A stretch of 64,000 bases of DNA from positions 310,001 through 374,000 of the forward strand of contig JAWPHD010000091.1 in the NCBI GenBank assembly GCA_037043455.1, given 5' to 3'. Source of the stretch: Cyrtodaria siliqua (lineage: Eukaryota; Mollusca; Bivalvia; Adapedonta; Hiatellidae). The translations under genes were made by a program, and so were the position numbers. The notes under the pieces were generated by a model. It did no database searches. It was not told the DNA's origin and saw only the letters and a list, made by a program, of their open reading frames with translations. Below are positions 54,651 to 64,000 of this stretch, piece by piece (positions within the stretch are counted from its first letter, which is position 1; every line of letters starts with the position of its first letter).

Positions 54651-57600
54651 TTACGAAAAATATGCGTTTACAATATGGTCTCGGACACTCATTCCATCAC
54701 GCCTGTTCCCGTCATAGTCTTCCTCGTCGATCTCATCGTCATCTTCATCCTCATCAACATCGGGCTCTCTTAAAATCAGTGCAATGTTGTGCAATATGGC
54801 ACATGCAGTGGCAATTCTGCAAACTTTCCTAGGTTTCATTCTCACCTGAAAATGGTGTAAGGAATGGATAAATATAAACTTTGCAACTTTGTGGGTATCA
54901 ATTCAAATACTAATTCGAGCATTCTCTTACATGCTCAAAGGATTTCGACATGTTATATTGCGGTGCAGCCTTTTAACGATTTTGACATGTTATATGCTTC
55001 CTGGTCAAATCGTACTTAAGTCAAATCGTACTCAGGTCAAATCGTACTGTTTTGGTCAATTCACTCTCACTTTTCGAACAAACCGTACTCATGGCAGGTC
55101 AAATCACTCTCATGCTATTTATGAGTACGATTTGATCAAAATAATGAGTACGATTTGACTTTTATCGAAAACGCACTAGTTTATATATATGATACAGAAC
55201 TTATAAACAAATTATATTTAAAAAATACTTATTGTGTATTGTTATATTAAACAGTTGTTTTTAATAGTGTCTTTTTGTTATATTGAATGTCAGCCATTTA
55301 TTTGTATCCCTATGGCTATAGTGGAATTCATATTAAGTGAAAGCTATGATCAGCAATGAGATAGTAACACTATCTTATATCGAATCAACTCGACTGGTTA
55401 TACATATCGGGTGTTGACACATTTATGTATAAATTCATACAATATTTAAAATCAAATAACTGTCAAAATAATCTAAGGTTGTATTTGTGGTGAAATCTTC
55501 CTGGTCAAATCATACTTACAATTAAGTCAAATCATGCTCAGGTCAAATCGTACTCATTTTTTTAAAAAAACCTGGACCATATTTTAATGTCTTTTTATTA
55601 TTTAAAATATATTAAATATACTTGAAACTTCTTTTATTATAATAATAGATAATAAATAATCAATAATAAACTGAAATTAGATTATTTCTAATGAAATAAA
55701 TCAATGAGTACGAATTGACTTATTTCAAAATGTCAATGAGTACGATTTGACCAAAATGAGAGTGATTTGACTTAAGTACGAGTTGACTTAAGTACGATTT
55801 GACCGGATACCTGTTATATAGCGTTGTACAAAGCTATATAACATGTCAAAATCGTTAAAAATTCTTTGAGCACACTAGAGAAGGTTCGGTTTTATCCAAA
55901 TAGCAATAAAACCATCAGAATATGTTTCAGTTTCAAATCTGCACTTAATTCTGACCTAATATGGTGCGTTTTTAATAATGTTAAAGTAGCTATCCCGCCA
56001 ACAACAGCCACATTTTACAACATTATGTACACCGTTCCTAAATCTACAGATGGTGAGGTAAATATATATAACTTACATATTTCGAGAATGCAAACTATAT
56101 AGACACAATATAAAGGGTTTTAACCGGTCTGGCCAAACACCAAAACTGGAGCGTCGAATTAAGATTTAAATTTTACGCATATTCCACAACAGATACTTTA
56201 AGAACCCACAAATAAACCTACACTTTTAATCGACACATATATTATTATATGATCTGAACACATGGATAGAGTTTTCAATTGATAAACGCTTTTGTTGTGT
56301 AATTTTGCCGTTATTTGGTGGGTTAGTTTCTTTAATGAAACAGTTTGGTCTATAAAAAGAGTATGAGAGTGACCCTTTGGAAACGACCAAACACGATAAA
56401 TACGAAATATTGCAGTCTTGGTTTGATTGTCCATGAATGGTAGTGACTTTTTTTATTCATACATGTATGTCCATGTTACGGTAGTTAAATATCAAACAAT
56501 TTCGATGCACGCCCTCAGTATAAACATTTTTTTCGACGCATAATGGCTAATGAGTGGGTTTAATTAACACATTGTTAAATCCTTTTTATTTGAAAATGGA
56601 TTTTTTTTATTCATACATGTATATCCATGTTACTGTAGATAAAATATCAAACAATTTCGATGCACGCCCTCAGTATATTTTTTATGCTCGACGCATAATG
56701 TCCATGTTACTGTAGATAAAATATCAAACAATTTTGATGCACGCCCTCAGTATAATTGTTTTTTCCCCTCGCTTCGCTCGCTCAACGTTAAATCCTTTTA
56801 TTTGTGGGGTGCGGGGTGGGGGTGGGAGAGAGGCGGGGGTGGATGGTGGGGTGAATGGGGGTGGTGAGGGCAACATATATGTGTAAGAATTGACTAAAAC
56901 AACAAAGAAATACGTAAAAAAAAAGTTTCAAGTATGTGGGGGGGGGGGGGGGGGGGGGGGGGGTGGGAAGGGGGTAACATATATGTGTAAGTATTGACAA
57001 AAGCAACACAGAAATATGTAAAAAAAAAAATTAGTTTCAAGTGGGTGTGGGGGGAGCGTGGGGGGGAGCGTGGGGGGGAGCGTGGGGGGCGGAGAGGCGT
57101 GAGTGGGTTGGGGTGGAGGGGGCAACATATATGTGTAAGAATTGACTAAAACAACAAAGAAATATGTAAAACAATAATAGTTTCAAGTGGGTGTGGGGGG
57201 AGCGGGGGGAGAGAGGCGGGAGTGGGTTGGTGTGGGGGAGGGGGGCAACATATTTGTGTAAGAATTGACAAAAGCAACACAGAAATGTGTAAAAAAAAAT
57301 AAAAAATAAAGATTTTCAAGTGGGGGTGGGGTGGGGGGAGTGGGGGGAGAGGCGGGAATGGGTTGGGGAGGGGGGAGGGGGCAACATATATGTGTAAGAA
57401 TTGACAAAAGCAACACAGAAATATGTAAAATAAAAAAATAGTTTCAAGTGGGGGGGGGGAGGGGGTGAGTGGCGGGGGGAGTGGGGGAAGGTTGCAACAT
57501 ATATGTGTAAGAATTGACTAAAACAACACAGAAATATATAAAAAACAAAAAAATCAAATTGGGGTGGGGGGGGGGGCGGGGGAGAGGCGGGAGTGGGTTG

Positions 57601-60316
57601 GGGAGTGGGGGAGGGGGCAACATATATGTGTAAGAATTGACAAAAGCAACACAGAAATATGTAAAATAAAAAAATAGTTTCAACTGGGGTAGGGGTGGGG
57701 GGTGAGGGTTGGGGGGGGGGTGGGGAGGGGAGGGGGTTGGGGGAGGAGGGAGCCCATGCCCCAATATGGGTGAAGTAATAAGATGCATAATGCTATAACA
57801 AATCCCAAACCAAAATGATAGATAATACATGCTTACATGCAAACCTAGATCTGCCTTTATTGCACATTTTATGGGCCATCATAATTTGGGTTCCATGGGA
57901 GCCCAGAATTTGCAGAAGACAAAATTACTTATCCAACCCTTTACAACATACTATAAGGAAATCAATTCCAAAATTTAGTTCAGCTGGGACAAGAAATGTA
58001 AGAGAAATAGACCTGTAAACACAGCTTACACGCAAAATTTGATGTGAAACAGGACATATTTTAAGGGCTTCAGAATTTGGGTTCCATGGGAGCCCAGGGG
58101 TTACAGGAACCAAAATTACTTAAGCAGCCCTTAAGATAATGCCATAAGGAAGCCCATGAACAAATTTGGTTGTGCTAGGATAAAACATGTAAGAGATATA
58201 GACTTGTAAACACAGCTTACACGCAAACCTTGATGTTGGACGCCGACACCAAAGCCGACGCCGGGGGTGATTACATAAGCTCTCTTATTCTTCGAATAGT
58301 CGAGCTAAAAAGTACATATGACTAGACGCCTACCTCTGAATGTAACACATGAAACCTTCTCTTCCATGTGCCAAAAGTTCTTTCAATAGTGACCCGCGTC
58401 CTTGTATGCGCCCTCTGGTACCTCTCCCTTGCAGGCGTATCTGCCAGTAGGTATGGCGTCAATAGAAAAGGTCTACACGGGTATCTGTTAAAAGTTCATG
58501 ATTTGTTATGAATAGAGTCTAATAAAACATGTTTCATGTTTAAAACAGCAACTCAGTCATATTCATTAACAACTGCAGGTTCCATTTCGATCATTCCAAT
58601 TATTCTCAACAGCAAGCAGGCATAAACATATAATCCATCTGAGAATTTATGAAAATTCATGTGAAAAAAAAATCTTTTATTTTTTTAGCTTTTCAACTGT
58701 TTGTTTTAAAGTTGTGCTACCCCTCCCCCACCCCACTCCCCCATAGCCCAGACATCCACCACGTAAAGTGTGAATAATTATGGAAATTCAAGAAAAAATA
58801 GCGTTTACTTGTTTTTTCAACTTTAAAACAAGTTTGTTTCTCACTCACGCCCTCCCCCTCCACACCCACCACCCCAACCGGATATCCTGTATCTGCAGAA
58901 TTAGGGATTTAAAGATGTTTACAAATACTTACCCACTATCTCCAAGAATGACCCCATCCGACAAAGTTCTGTGAGTCTGTTCCAACTTCTGTCTTAGTCC
59001 TGACGTCCTAAATATATGGCTATCATGTGAGGATCCCGGCCAACTTGCACACATACTTGTGAACTTTCCTGAAAAGAATATAAATGTTATAACAGTTACT
59101 TCAGGCACAAGTCCAATAGTACTATTTATTTGTTTGGACTAACATTCCTTATATATATTTTTTTTTTTTAAATTTTTTTGCGGGGACTGGGGATGGGGAA
59201 TTTGTTTTTAAATAATGATGAGCAAAAACAAGAAGATGAATCATTGTGTACGATATGGTTGGGTTTCAACAAGACCAAACTCACACAAATAAGTGTCAAA
59301 CATGTAACATAAAATACTTTTTTTTTTATTATATGCTCGAGTATATATTTTTTTATTTTAATTTAATGTACTTAATGTAGGTGTGGTGGGGGTGGGGGGG
59401 GTGGGGGGGGGTCTGTGACATCCTTTCTGAAATTATAGAGGTAGGGGCTGGTCTGAAATCCATAATATCATATATATGTCTATACCAGTACAAATTATAC
59501 TTCACACTGACCAGAAACTATTCACTACTTCAACTTCGTACATTTTATCAGTGATGTAAGCATAATTTAAAACATTGAATGAAAATGAATAGACTATTGC
59601 CTATTGACCTTAATTACGTATGAATCACGATTTTATACGGATGTTGCACACAATGATGAGGCTGAACTGTTACAGTTATGCTAATGGTACTGCGTGGATG
59701 TAATGGAAACGGAACTCGTAAGAATCTTTTTTTTCACAAGTTGGTTCAAGTGGGTGGGGTGATGTAAACAAACAACAAACATACCTTCATCGTCGCAAAC
59801 CGCCTGAACGTTGATACTGTGGTACCCTTTCCTGTTTACATAAGCTGGTTCATCTTCAGAAGGTGCTTGAATCCGGATATGGGTGCCATCAATGCAGCCA
59901 ACTACATTTGGGAATCGTTGCTTTAAGAAAAAACCTCTTTTTATCTTTCGCTTTTCCTCTTCACTGCTGGGCCATGAAACAAAATCCTTGAAATGCTTTT
60001 GTAGGGCATCAGTCACATTATCAACAGCACGGCTAACTGTCCCTTTGTTAAATCCCATGGTGTCGCCTATTACTTGCAAAAAATTCCCCGATGCGTAAAA
60101 TCGAAGCGCCACAAGTATTTGATCTCTAACTGAGAGAGCATGCCCTCTTAATGTATGTCGCTGCAAGTCCTCACCGAGCAGTTCTTCCAAGAAATGTATT
60201 CCATCAGGCCCAAATCTATACCTTGCACGAATCTCTTTATCCGTCAAACCATCTAAATGGCTGGATTTTCTGTAAATGCGCTCCTTACGAACATTTGCTG
60301 CAAATAAGGCGGCCAT
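54651..60316 (-). CDS. HARBI1-like: PIF/Harbinger DDE transposase (HARBI1-like), four exons
   Basis: Exons 60316-59785, 59068-58933, 58484-58334 and 54845-54651 join in phase at canonical sites (GAAG|GTATG..CAG|GAAAG; GTGG|GTAAGT..CAG|ATACC; AGAG|GTAGGC..CAG|GTGAG) to give 337 residues, the usual family length. An upstream in-frame Met at 60370 would add 18. An N-terminal helix-turn-helix region ([17 protein letters not shown]) precedes the RNase-H-like nuclease: Asp143 ([10 protein letters not shown]), Asp193 ([10 protein letters not shown]), GDSGYP, and Glu257 (VTIERTFG). The C-terminus is strongly acidic ([12 protein letters not shown]) and ends NAYFS. No stop or frameshift was seen. Intron 3 (3.5 kb) is packed with repeats. 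It could still be active or be a recently inserted copy. Confidence 0.85.
54955..55865. mobile_element. Nested foldback MITE with many GTCAAATCGTACT sites
   Basis: The outer inverted pair TTAACGATTTTGACATGTTA (54975) and TAACATGTCAAAATCGTTAA (~55840) encloses an inner pair, TGGTCAAATCGTACTTAAGT (from 55010) and ACTTAAGTACGATTTGACC (to 55804). Between them the 13-mer TCAAATCGTACTC or its complement recurs about ten times in both orientations. Non-coding; lies in intron 3 of the transposase gene. Confidence 0.8.
55978..56340 (+). repeat. Dispersed family R1, copy d
   Basis: GCTATCCCGCCAACAACAGC, ACACCGTTCCTAAATCTA, AAAACTGGAGCGTCGAATTA, AACCCACAAATAAACCTACA and GCCGTTATTTGGTGGGTTAG in the same order as 21790-22230. 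Confidence 0.75.
56445..56800 (+). repeat. Internal units of the hAT-like element (partner 44220-44715)
   Basis: Two to three units with ATACATGTATGTCCATGTTA and ATTTCGATGCACGCCCTCAG; the terminal CAGGGGCGGATCC ends are absent. Confidence 0.75.
56803..57760 (+). repeat. G-rich ~125-bp satellite, about seven units
   Basis: Each unit has a GTGGGGGGAGnGGGGnG tract (40-60 bases with many GGG/GGGG runs), then CAACATATATGTGTAAGAAT, TGACAAAAGCAACACAGAAA and TATGTAAAA-AAA. Minus-strand frames read as proline-rich proteins but are products of the G-runs. Confidence 0.9.
57860..58315 (+). mobile_element. Element P2: pearl-like end with two ~186-bp internal repeats
   Basis: GGGTTCCATGGGAGCCCAG starts two tandem units (57889 and 58079), each with CAAAATTACTTA, GTAAGAGA-ATAGAC and TAAACACAGCTTACACGCAA. 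The end is ATAAGCTCTCTTATTCTTCG + AATAGTCGAGCTA. An inverted terminal fragment lies at 51880-52000. Confidence 0.7.
58485..58932. other. Transposase intron 2, C-rich patches only
   Basis: CCCCTCCCCCACCCC-type runs at ~58720-58745 and 58850-58880; nothing else. Confidence 0.4.
59069..59784. other. Transposase intron 1
   Basis: Contains T-runs at 59158-59180 and a GTGGGGG tract at 59385-59412. No exon or element recognised. Confidence 0.4.
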
Positions 60317-60370
60317 CTTGGATACAGATAACGCTAGCGTTAAATATTTAATCATGGTAAACAACCACAA

Positions 60371-60520
60371 TTAAATATTGGCGTTAAATTAGATAAATAA
60401 CGCTCTGTTAAAACTAACATTGTTTTGAACAACAGATTTAACGCTCTGTTAACATTAGCGAAGCGTTAAAGCTTATTTAACGTAGCGTTAGATTTAACGC
60501 TGTTTTGAACAACTGGCCCC
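60371..60520 (-). repeat. Right terminal region of the Harbinger transposon
   Basis: Read inward on the minus strand: GGGGCCAGTTGTTCAAAACA followed by several TTAACGCT/AACGCT subterminal repeats, typical of Harbinger ends. The same GTTGTTCAAAAC core recurs inside at ~60424. LINE B sequence resumes directly at ~60523 (GIDNIVNEQ). Confidence 0.75.
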
Positions 60521-60522
60521 AG

Positions 60523-62423
60523 GCATCGATAATATTGTCAATGAGCAAATAAAATCGACTATAAATGTTATGTTATTATTGTACGTGAAACTTTTTAATA
60601 CTATCTTTGACAACGGTTTCATTCCTGAGAGCTGGACTATTGGACTCATAAAGCCCATTTACAAAAGCGAAGGAGACCCTAAGCTTCCTGAAAATTACCG
60701 TCCAATATCATTGCCTAGTTGCCTAGGAAAACTTTTTACGAGTATTCTCAATACTAGATTAACTAAATATGCAGAGAAATATTGTATTATACATGAAACA
60801 CAAGCTGGTTTTCGAAAGAATTTTTCTACTGTTGACAATTTATTTATTCTCAAATGTTTAATAGACATTGTACAATCAGACAAAAAGAAGTTATTCTGTT
60901 GTTTTATAGACTTTAAACAAGCATTTGACTCTGTTTGGAGAATTGGTCTTTGGCAGAAATTAAGAAATGAAAACATAAATGGAAAATGCTTTAAAGTTAT
61001 ACATAACTTGTATAATAATATAAAATCAAAAGTTGTAACGAATGAGGGGAATTCTCCCTATTTTAACTGTCATGTCGGCGTAAGACAAGGTGAAAATCTT
61101 TCCCCATTTTTATTTAGTTTATTTTTGAATGACCTTGAAGTCTATCTTAACAGTAGAGGGGTAGATGGCATTAATAGAGACATTGTTATAGATGAAACCC
61201 AGATATTTTTAAAATTGTTTATACTTTTATATGCAGACGATACCGTGATTTTTAGTGATAACGAACACGGACTTCAAACTGCCCTTGATATATTTAAAGA
61301 TTATTGCGACACGTGGAAGCTTAATATTAATGTAAACAAAACAAAAATACTAATTTTCAGTAAGGGGCGAAGATTACGAAATACTGTATATAAAATAGGA
61401 AACGAAAACGTAGAAATTGTTGATGAATATAAATATTTAGGTATATACTTTTCTAGAAGTGGTTCCTTTAATAGTGCAAAAAAGTATATTTCAGAACAAG
61501 CTAATAAAGCCATGTTCTCTTTGCTGAGAAAGATTAAATCATTATCACTTCCGTATGATATACAAATTGACCTTTTTGAAAAAACTATAAAACCTATACT
61601 TTTGTACGCTAGTGAAGTGTGGGGTAGTGGAAAAATAGATATAATAGAAAGAGTACAGCTAAAATTTTACAAGTATATCTTTAATATGAAAAAGACTACT
61701 CCATCATACATGATTTATGGAGAACTTGGCATTACCCCGTTATATATTGATATTAATAAGAGGACAGTTGCCTACTGGACAAGATTAATAGAAAATATCA
61801 GTAGTGACAGTACAACGAAACTCTCTTCAAAATTATATATTTTGATAAGAGAACTACATTATTCGGATCTCGTCAAGTCTACCTGGATAGAAAATATTAA
61901 ACACATGTTATGCACGTCTGGCTTTTCCGGAATTTGGTACAGCCAGGACTTTTTAAATGGAAAGTGGTTCGTTAAATCGTTCAGCCAAAAACTTAAAGAT
62001 ATCTTCATCCAAAATTGGCATTCCGAGCTTGGTCGTACTTCGGACACAAACATCTACAAATTTTTGAAAACTAGTTTTAAACAAAGTTTTTATATTAATG
62101 CATTAACAGTTTTAAACTGTAAGAAGCTTATACCATTTTTAACAAGAAATCACAGGTTACCAATAGAGGTCGGAAGATGGAGGAATATCCCAACATCTGA
62201 CAGAAAATGCACCCAATGTAATGATCTTGGGGATGAGTTTCATTTTGTTTTAGTATGCCCGTTATTTCATAATGATAGAAAAAAGTATATTAACAAATAT
62301 TTTTACTCACGACCAAACATGCCGAAATTCATAGAATTGTTCACAAATGAAAATAAATGTAATATAAATAAACTGAGTGTATTCTGTAGTAAAATAACAG
62401 ATTATTTTAAAGGGATAAACTGA
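60523..62423 (+). CDS. LINE B reverse transcriptase, open to its C-terminal zinc finger
   Basis: From GIDNIVNEQIKSTINV the frame runs unbroken for ~630 codons. RT landmarks in order: YVKLFNTIFDNGFIPESW, IGLIKPIYKSEGDP, ENYRPISLPSCLGKLF, ETQAGFRKNFSTVDNLF, CCFIDFKQAFDSVWR, VGVRQGENLSPFLFSLFLND, the catalytic LLYADDTVIFSD, WKLNINVNKTKILIF, YKYLGIYFSRSGSF and ILLYASEVWG. The C-terminal CCHC-like finger is CTQCNDLGDEFHFVLVCPLF, as in LINE A. The 3' untranslated region runs to 63169 and the (TAAAG)n tail follows. It lacks its start and endonuclease, which sit 10.5 kb upstream, so the protein can no longer be made whole. Confidence 0.85.
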
Positions 62424-63199
62424 TAATTTCTGGTATATGTATTTAAATAATAAAAAACGACTCTGAGTGTAAATATATGTGTAAATATATGTACCAATAC
62501 AACCTTTTTATTTGTGATAAAAATATATATTTGATAATTAGTATACCGATAATAGAACACAGTCTTTAGTGTATTTCGTTAAGTTTCGATCCTATTTCAA
62601 CTAAAGGCTGCGCTCAATGTCTTGTCGTATACTATTTATATTATTGAGCGTCGTAGACACAGCTTTCAATACTCGGAAAGGTGTTTCAGGCGATTTGTTC
62701 AATATCTACAAGTATGAGCACTAGTTAAGGTTTTGTTGTTGTTGTTTACTCAACTACTATTAAATTGTTGTCTTTACATAACATGTAATCACTATTGTAT
62801 TATTACATATATAATTTTACAACATTAGCCATTAACAGTTATATATAGGTAAATGTCTATATATAAATATCTAAGTACATAAAAACAGACTTAATAAAAC
62901 TGTTAAATCTATATAAATTATGATACCAAACAGATGACTTTCTGTAAAATAAGTAACTGAACTGTTAAAAATTGAATAAATGTAAAAATTAATAAAGTTA
63001 AAAGTGAATGTATTTTTTTTTTGACTCATGTACTATTTTTCTCAACTATCATTAATAATATGTAAATAGTCGTTTCCTATTAGTTCCGTCATTGTGTTAT
63101 GTATTTATACATGTATGTTATTGCTGTAATTTGCTTTATCTGTTCACTGATTTGTGAAATTAAGCAGTTTGAAATAAAGTAAAGTAAAGTAAAGTAAAG

Positions 63200-63360
63200 A
63201 CATCTCCCTTTTTGTGCACAGGAATCAAAACACCTTCCATCCACTTATCAGGGAAGTGACCTGAGCTTAATGTTGCATTATATATATCACATAGGTGAGA
63301 TACTAAAATATCTGCACTTTCTATAAAATATCCATTTAAAATACAATCACGTTTATGGGA
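63200..63360 (-). mobile_element. LINE A, displaced 5' fragment
   Basis: Minus-strand frame: CILNGYFIESADILVSHLC, DIYNATLSSGHFPDKW, MEGVLIPVHKKGDV. This is the RT segment that immediately precedes NYRG in LINEs; the codon after GDV is completed at 48774. The element is 5' truncated at ~63360, where minisatellite U resumes. Confidence 0.85.
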
Positions 63361-63510
63361 CTATAACTCTTGCTTAAATGTCACTTTTATGCAGCAAAGG
63401 CCCTTGCCTCATGCCACTTTCATGTGACAATGGAGTTTTACGTAGGTGTCGAATTCATGCGACAATGACTGAATGGCGCCTTGCACATGTGTCGCTTTTA
63501 CATAGGTAAA
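63361..63510 (+). repeat. Minisatellite U, fourth block
   Basis: AATGTCACTTTTATGCAGCA, GTGTCGAATTCATGCGACAA and TGAATGGCGCCTTGCACATG are diverged units of the array interrupted at 46941. Confidence 0.8.
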
Positions 63511-64000
63511 ACCCTTTCTCACCTCATCTCCGTACAACAATTTGCAAAATACACCCCGATACAAAAATACCTAGTACGTCCCCCCCACCCCACCCCCTCC
63601 CCCCTCCTCACACACACTCATACCCAGCCAACCGCAACGGATCAAACAACAGCAGAATAAGAAACAACAATATCATGAAAAAAGCGTTCACCTCCAGATA
63701 ATCTACAGAATCACCAGTAGCATGTAGATTTTTAAAATATATCCTCTGTAAATGGGTGCCTAATAAATCCCTTCCTTACCCCGTTCTCTCAAAACCACCT
63801 CCCGCGGAAAAACATACCAGTCACATTGGACAATTTCGAAAATACCACCCCTTTGAAATAAAACCTACTGCATTTTGGACATTTTGCTTGCGTTTGATAT
63901 ACGGGACATGCGCAGTGAAGCAGTCTACAGAAAGCCCATCTTTCTGGAATGTTTTTTTATAGAATGTAGATCAGACTCTTGGTCATGCTCACAATTAAAT
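63511..64000. other. Window end; no recognisable gene
   Basis: C-rich patch at 63578-63605. Nothing assignable before the window ends. Confidence 0.35.

Larger units (their letters stand above)
48775..63199 (+). mobile_element. LINE B (non-LTR retrotransposon), split by inserted DNA
   Basis: LINE B starts just inside its endonuclease at 48775 and ends with a (TAAAG)n tail at 63170-63199. ACA flanks it on both sides (48772-48774 and 63200-63202), and joining the flanks restores the LINE A reading frame exactly (GDV-NCASNYRG). The middle, 49950-60520, is not LINE sequence and contains the Harbinger element. About 100 residues of linker between endonuclease and RT are missing. Confidence 0.8.

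Noticed and set aside
56788..57842. Proline-rich open frames on the minus strand
   Set aside because: Complement of G-runs in the 125-bp satellite. TTTTTT and TATATG spacers recur in each; no gene structure.

Overview
The window is animal nuclear DNA, AT-rich and dominated by transposable elements. Coding regions are split by GT-AG introns and no bacterial-style operons are present. The repeat content points to a bivalve mollusc: a pearl/CvE-like element with ~165-bp internal repeats, a Penelope-like element of the permuted Naiad type, PIF/Harbinger and Crypton-like genes, and tRNA-derived SINEs. A heterodont clam is my best guess; no species can be assigned from sequence alone.

Region 1 (1-4515) and region 5 (39555-44014) are the arms of a large inverted duplication. 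Each arm holds the same four-exon gene: an N-terminal MGNC acylation motif followed by a stathmin-like charged helix. The left copy is open if a slightly shifted splice acceptor is used; the right copy has a nonsense codon. Each arm also took a different TA-flanked insertion at nearly the same site.

Region 2 (4.5-24 kb) holds a 21-bp minisatellite, several long palindromes, an intact two-exon Crypton/KIAA1958-like tyrosine-recombinase gene (9835-12273), the pearl-like element, MITE pairs, a broken Ty3/gypsy pol fragment (20.1-21.5 kb) and a 28-bp minisatellite of ~45 units.

Region 3 (24-31.5 kb) holds a decayed Naiad-type Penelope element on the minus strand. It has one in-frame TGA at a position that deserves a selenocysteine check. 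Downstream lie a ~350-bp diverged tandem repeat and a palindrome.

Region 4 (33.0-37.2 kb) holds the best candidate for an undescribed host gene. A five-base coding piece (ATGAG) spliced to a single exon would encode a 165-aa secreted protein with seven cysteines in the mature part, a 28-residue glycine tract and a short Ala/Ser-rich tail. Its 3.65-kb intron is full of repeat fragments, including an antisense LINE fragment.

Region 6 (44-63.5 kb) is a nest of insertions in one minisatellite. LINE A (minus) inserted into the array; LINE B (plus) then split LINE A, with reading continuity recoverable across the split. LINE B's coding halves are in turn separated by ~10.5 kb containing a two-gene PIF/Harbinger transposon with an apparently intact four-exon DDE transposase (60316-54651, minus) and a convergent accessory gene. 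That block carries further SINEs, MITEs and a G-rich 125-bp satellite.

All exon joins are read by eye from splice signals and reading frame. No database or folding program was used, and family names rest on remembered motifs.
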